Part shown: piece by piece, positions 62,764-64,000 of the stretch | Layout: each line of letters starts with the position of its first letter | Numbering within the stretch: the stretch's first letter is position 1 | Assembly: GCA_958448555.1 (NCBI GenBank) | Contig: CAUDEL010000003.1 | Span: forward strand, 1-64,000 | Direction: 5' to 3' | From: Limiplasma sp958448555 | Lineage (GTDB): Bacteria > Bacillota > Clostridia > Christensenellales > Aristaeellaceae | DNA length: 64,000 bases | Notes under the pieces: model-generated | Seen by the model: only the letters and a program-made list of their open reading frames with translations | Told to the model about the DNA's origin: nothing | Databases searched by the model: none | Made by a program: the position numbers and the translations under genes

Positions 62764-64000
62764 GTGAGAGATCCCCATGCCACGGACAGGAGCCGCCAGG
62801 GGCGGCTGAAGCGGGCGGCTGTTGCGGCGCTGCTGCTTGCCGCCTGCGTGGTTCTCAGCGCCTGCTATATGGAGCCCGACCGCGTTGTGGACAGCAACAA
62901 CGGCCTGACGGTAGGAGACGGCGGGCAGACGTTTGATACCGTCGTGACGCCCACGCCCAGCGTGACGCCCACGCCGACCCCTGCCCCCACCAGCAATGAG
63001 GTGGATTGGAGCGCATGGGATTTCGGCAATGACACCGCCACCAATCCGCCCAGCAACGTAAGTCCCACCAGCGGAGTCATCAGCGGCGCGACCAGCGCGC
63101 CGCAGATCGGCACGGCGACCCTGCCGCCCACGACCCCGCCCACCCAAGCGCCCAGCACCACCGCGACGCCTTCCACGACCTCGTCCTCCAGCAGCACCCT
63201 GAAGGTCGGCTCCACGGGCAGCGACGTCAGGCGGCTCCAGCAGCGGCTCAAGGACCTGGGCTATCTCACCGGCAGCGTGGACGGTGACTTCGGCGCGGCC
63301 ACGGAGCAGGCCGTGCGCGACTTCCAGGCCGCCAACGGCCTGACCGTGGACGGAAAGGCCGGAACCCGCACGATTGAGAAGCTCTATTCCAGCAGCGCCA
63401 AGAAAAAGACCGCTACCACCACGACGGCCGCGCCCTCCAGCAGCTCGGGCAGCAGTTCAAGCAGCTCCTCCAGCTCCAGCGCCACCAGCTCCTCCTATAC
63501 CAACGGCAAGACCGACATCTATCTGGAGCTGGGCGACACCGGCAGCCAGGTCAAGATCCTGCAAAACCGCCTGATCGTGCTGGGCTACCTCAGCGGAACC
63601 GCGGACGGCGAATTCGCTGAAACCACCCAGGCGGCCGTCATCGCCTTCCAGGAGCGCAACTCCATCTATGCCGACGGCATCGCCGGACCCACGACGCTGA
63701 CCAAGCTGTATTCCTCCTCCGCCAAGAAGGCCTCCAGCGTGGTAGGCCATCTGGGCTCGCTGCGGGAGGGCGCCACGGGCAGCGCGGTGCGTTCGCTGCA
63801 GCAAAACCTCAAGACGCTGGGCTATTATACCGGCAGCGTGGACGGTGACTACGGCACCGGCACGACCGCCGCGGTCACCGCCTTCCAGCAGTCCGCCGGC
63901 CTCAAGGCGGACGGCATCGCAGGCAAGGCCACGCTCAACGCCATCTATTCCGCCCTCAACGGCGGCTCCTCCGGCGGCTCGTCCTCCGGCAGCAGCTCCA
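62764..64000 (+). CDS. Lipoprotein with three peptidoglycan-binding domains (partial)
   Basis: An exported lipoprotein, cut off by the window end after 412 codons. It starts at GTG 62764 with GGAG 8 nt upstream; the signal ends in a lipobox (VVLSAC near 27-32). A Pro/Thr/Ser-rich stalk follows (TPTPSVTPTPTPAPT). Three PG_binding_1 repeats come next, each with GSxVRxLQxxLxxLGY and DGxxGxxTxxAVxxFQ, separated by Ser-rich linkers. Such arrays usually end in a wall hydrolase domain such as a cell-wall amidase, which would lie beyond the window. The frame is open to the last base. Confidence 0.88.
   Translation, partial: MRDPHATDRSRQGRLKRAAVAALLLAACVVLSACYMEPDRVVDSNNGLTVGDGGQTFDTVVTPTPSVTPTPTPAPTSNEVDWSAWDFGNDTATNPPSNVSPTSGVISGATSAPQIGTATLPPTTPPTQAPSTTATPSTTSSSSSTLKVGSTGSDVRRLQQRLKDLGYLTGSVDGDFGAATEQAVRDFQAANGLTVDGKAGTRTIEKLYSSSAKKKTATTTTAAPSSSSGSSSSSSSSSSATSSSYTNGKTDIYLELGDTGSQVKILQNRLIVLGYLSGTADGEFAETTQAAVIAFQERNSIYADGIAGPTTLTKLYSSSAKKASSVVGHLGSLREGATGSAVRSLQQNLKTLGYYTGSVDGDYGTGTTAAVTAFQQSAGLKADGIAGKATLNAIYSALNGGSSGGSSSGSSS

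Noticed and set aside
63420..63490. Ser-codon repeats in the last gene as a DNA repeat element
   Set aside because: They are in frame and form a Ser-rich linker between peptidoglycan-binding domains.

Overview
The window looks like a chromosomal segment of a high-GC member of the Clostridia (Bacillota). The evidence is Gram-positive gene neighbourhoods (murB-rapZ, whiA next to a Crh-like HPr, frr-uppS-cdsA-dxr-rseP, polA-coaE), AddA rather than RecB, a CtsR-like heat-shock operator, consensus sigma-A promoters and strong GGAGG ribosome sites. The genus cannot be fixed from the sequence. I see no phage, CRISPR array or classical defence island.

Layout. 1-690: seven tRNA genes on the minus strand behind one consensus promoter. 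0.8-12.4 kb: a minus-strand operon polA-coaE-lytic transglycosylase-solute-binding protein-CHAP amidase-dnaE. 12.5-15.6 kb: plus-strand DUF5655-like protein, secreted caspase-like protein and a GT2 enzyme. 15.6-22.1 kb: a HAD phosphatase (minus), then a plus-strand run of XRE-cupin regulator, acyl-CoA ligase and two tandem L,D-transpeptidases, ending in a repeat-rich intergenic element. 22.1-23.9 kb: a large serine recombinase with a 47-residue ORF and the tail of a broken gene. 24-28.9 kb: rseP, dxr, cdsA, uppS, a small unknown gene, and frr. 29-34.4 kb: MATE exporter (plus), then murB-rapZ-metallohydrolase and dnaN (minus).

The 34.41-34.81 kb gap has the build of a replication origin: DnaA boxes, a GC-rich spacer and DnaA-trio repeats in front of dnaN. 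To its left most genes run leftward (19 of 27 by my count); to its right most run rightward (16 of 23). Two parS-type palindromes lie at 51.4 and 58.8 kb. dnaA is not beside dnaN; a Crh-like gene and whiA are there instead.

35-64 kb: whiA, a phosphoesterase, a secreted unknown protein plus a GT2, then clpB with a CtsR-type operator. From 42 to 54.3 kb lies an 11-gene plus-strand run that combines an amino-sugar pathway (aminotransferase, ketoisomerase, FemAB-like acyltransferase), a GtrB-like GT2, two paralogous polytopic proteins that may be GT-C glycosyltransferases, metF, a split metH, a GtrA protein and a flippase-like protein. A second GtrA gene diverges from it. Then come a second copy of the repeat element, a glyoxalase-like protein, a metallohydrolase, glycogen phosphorylase, addA, and a lipoprotein with peptidoglycan-binding repeats that runs off the end.

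The gene set is dominated by replication, envelope precursor synthesis (MurB, UppS, CdsA, Dxr), cell-wall remodelling and surface glycan decoration. The least explained parts are the paired repeat elements, the glycan operon with its twin membrane proteins, and the L,D-transpeptidases with Cys-containing tail modules.
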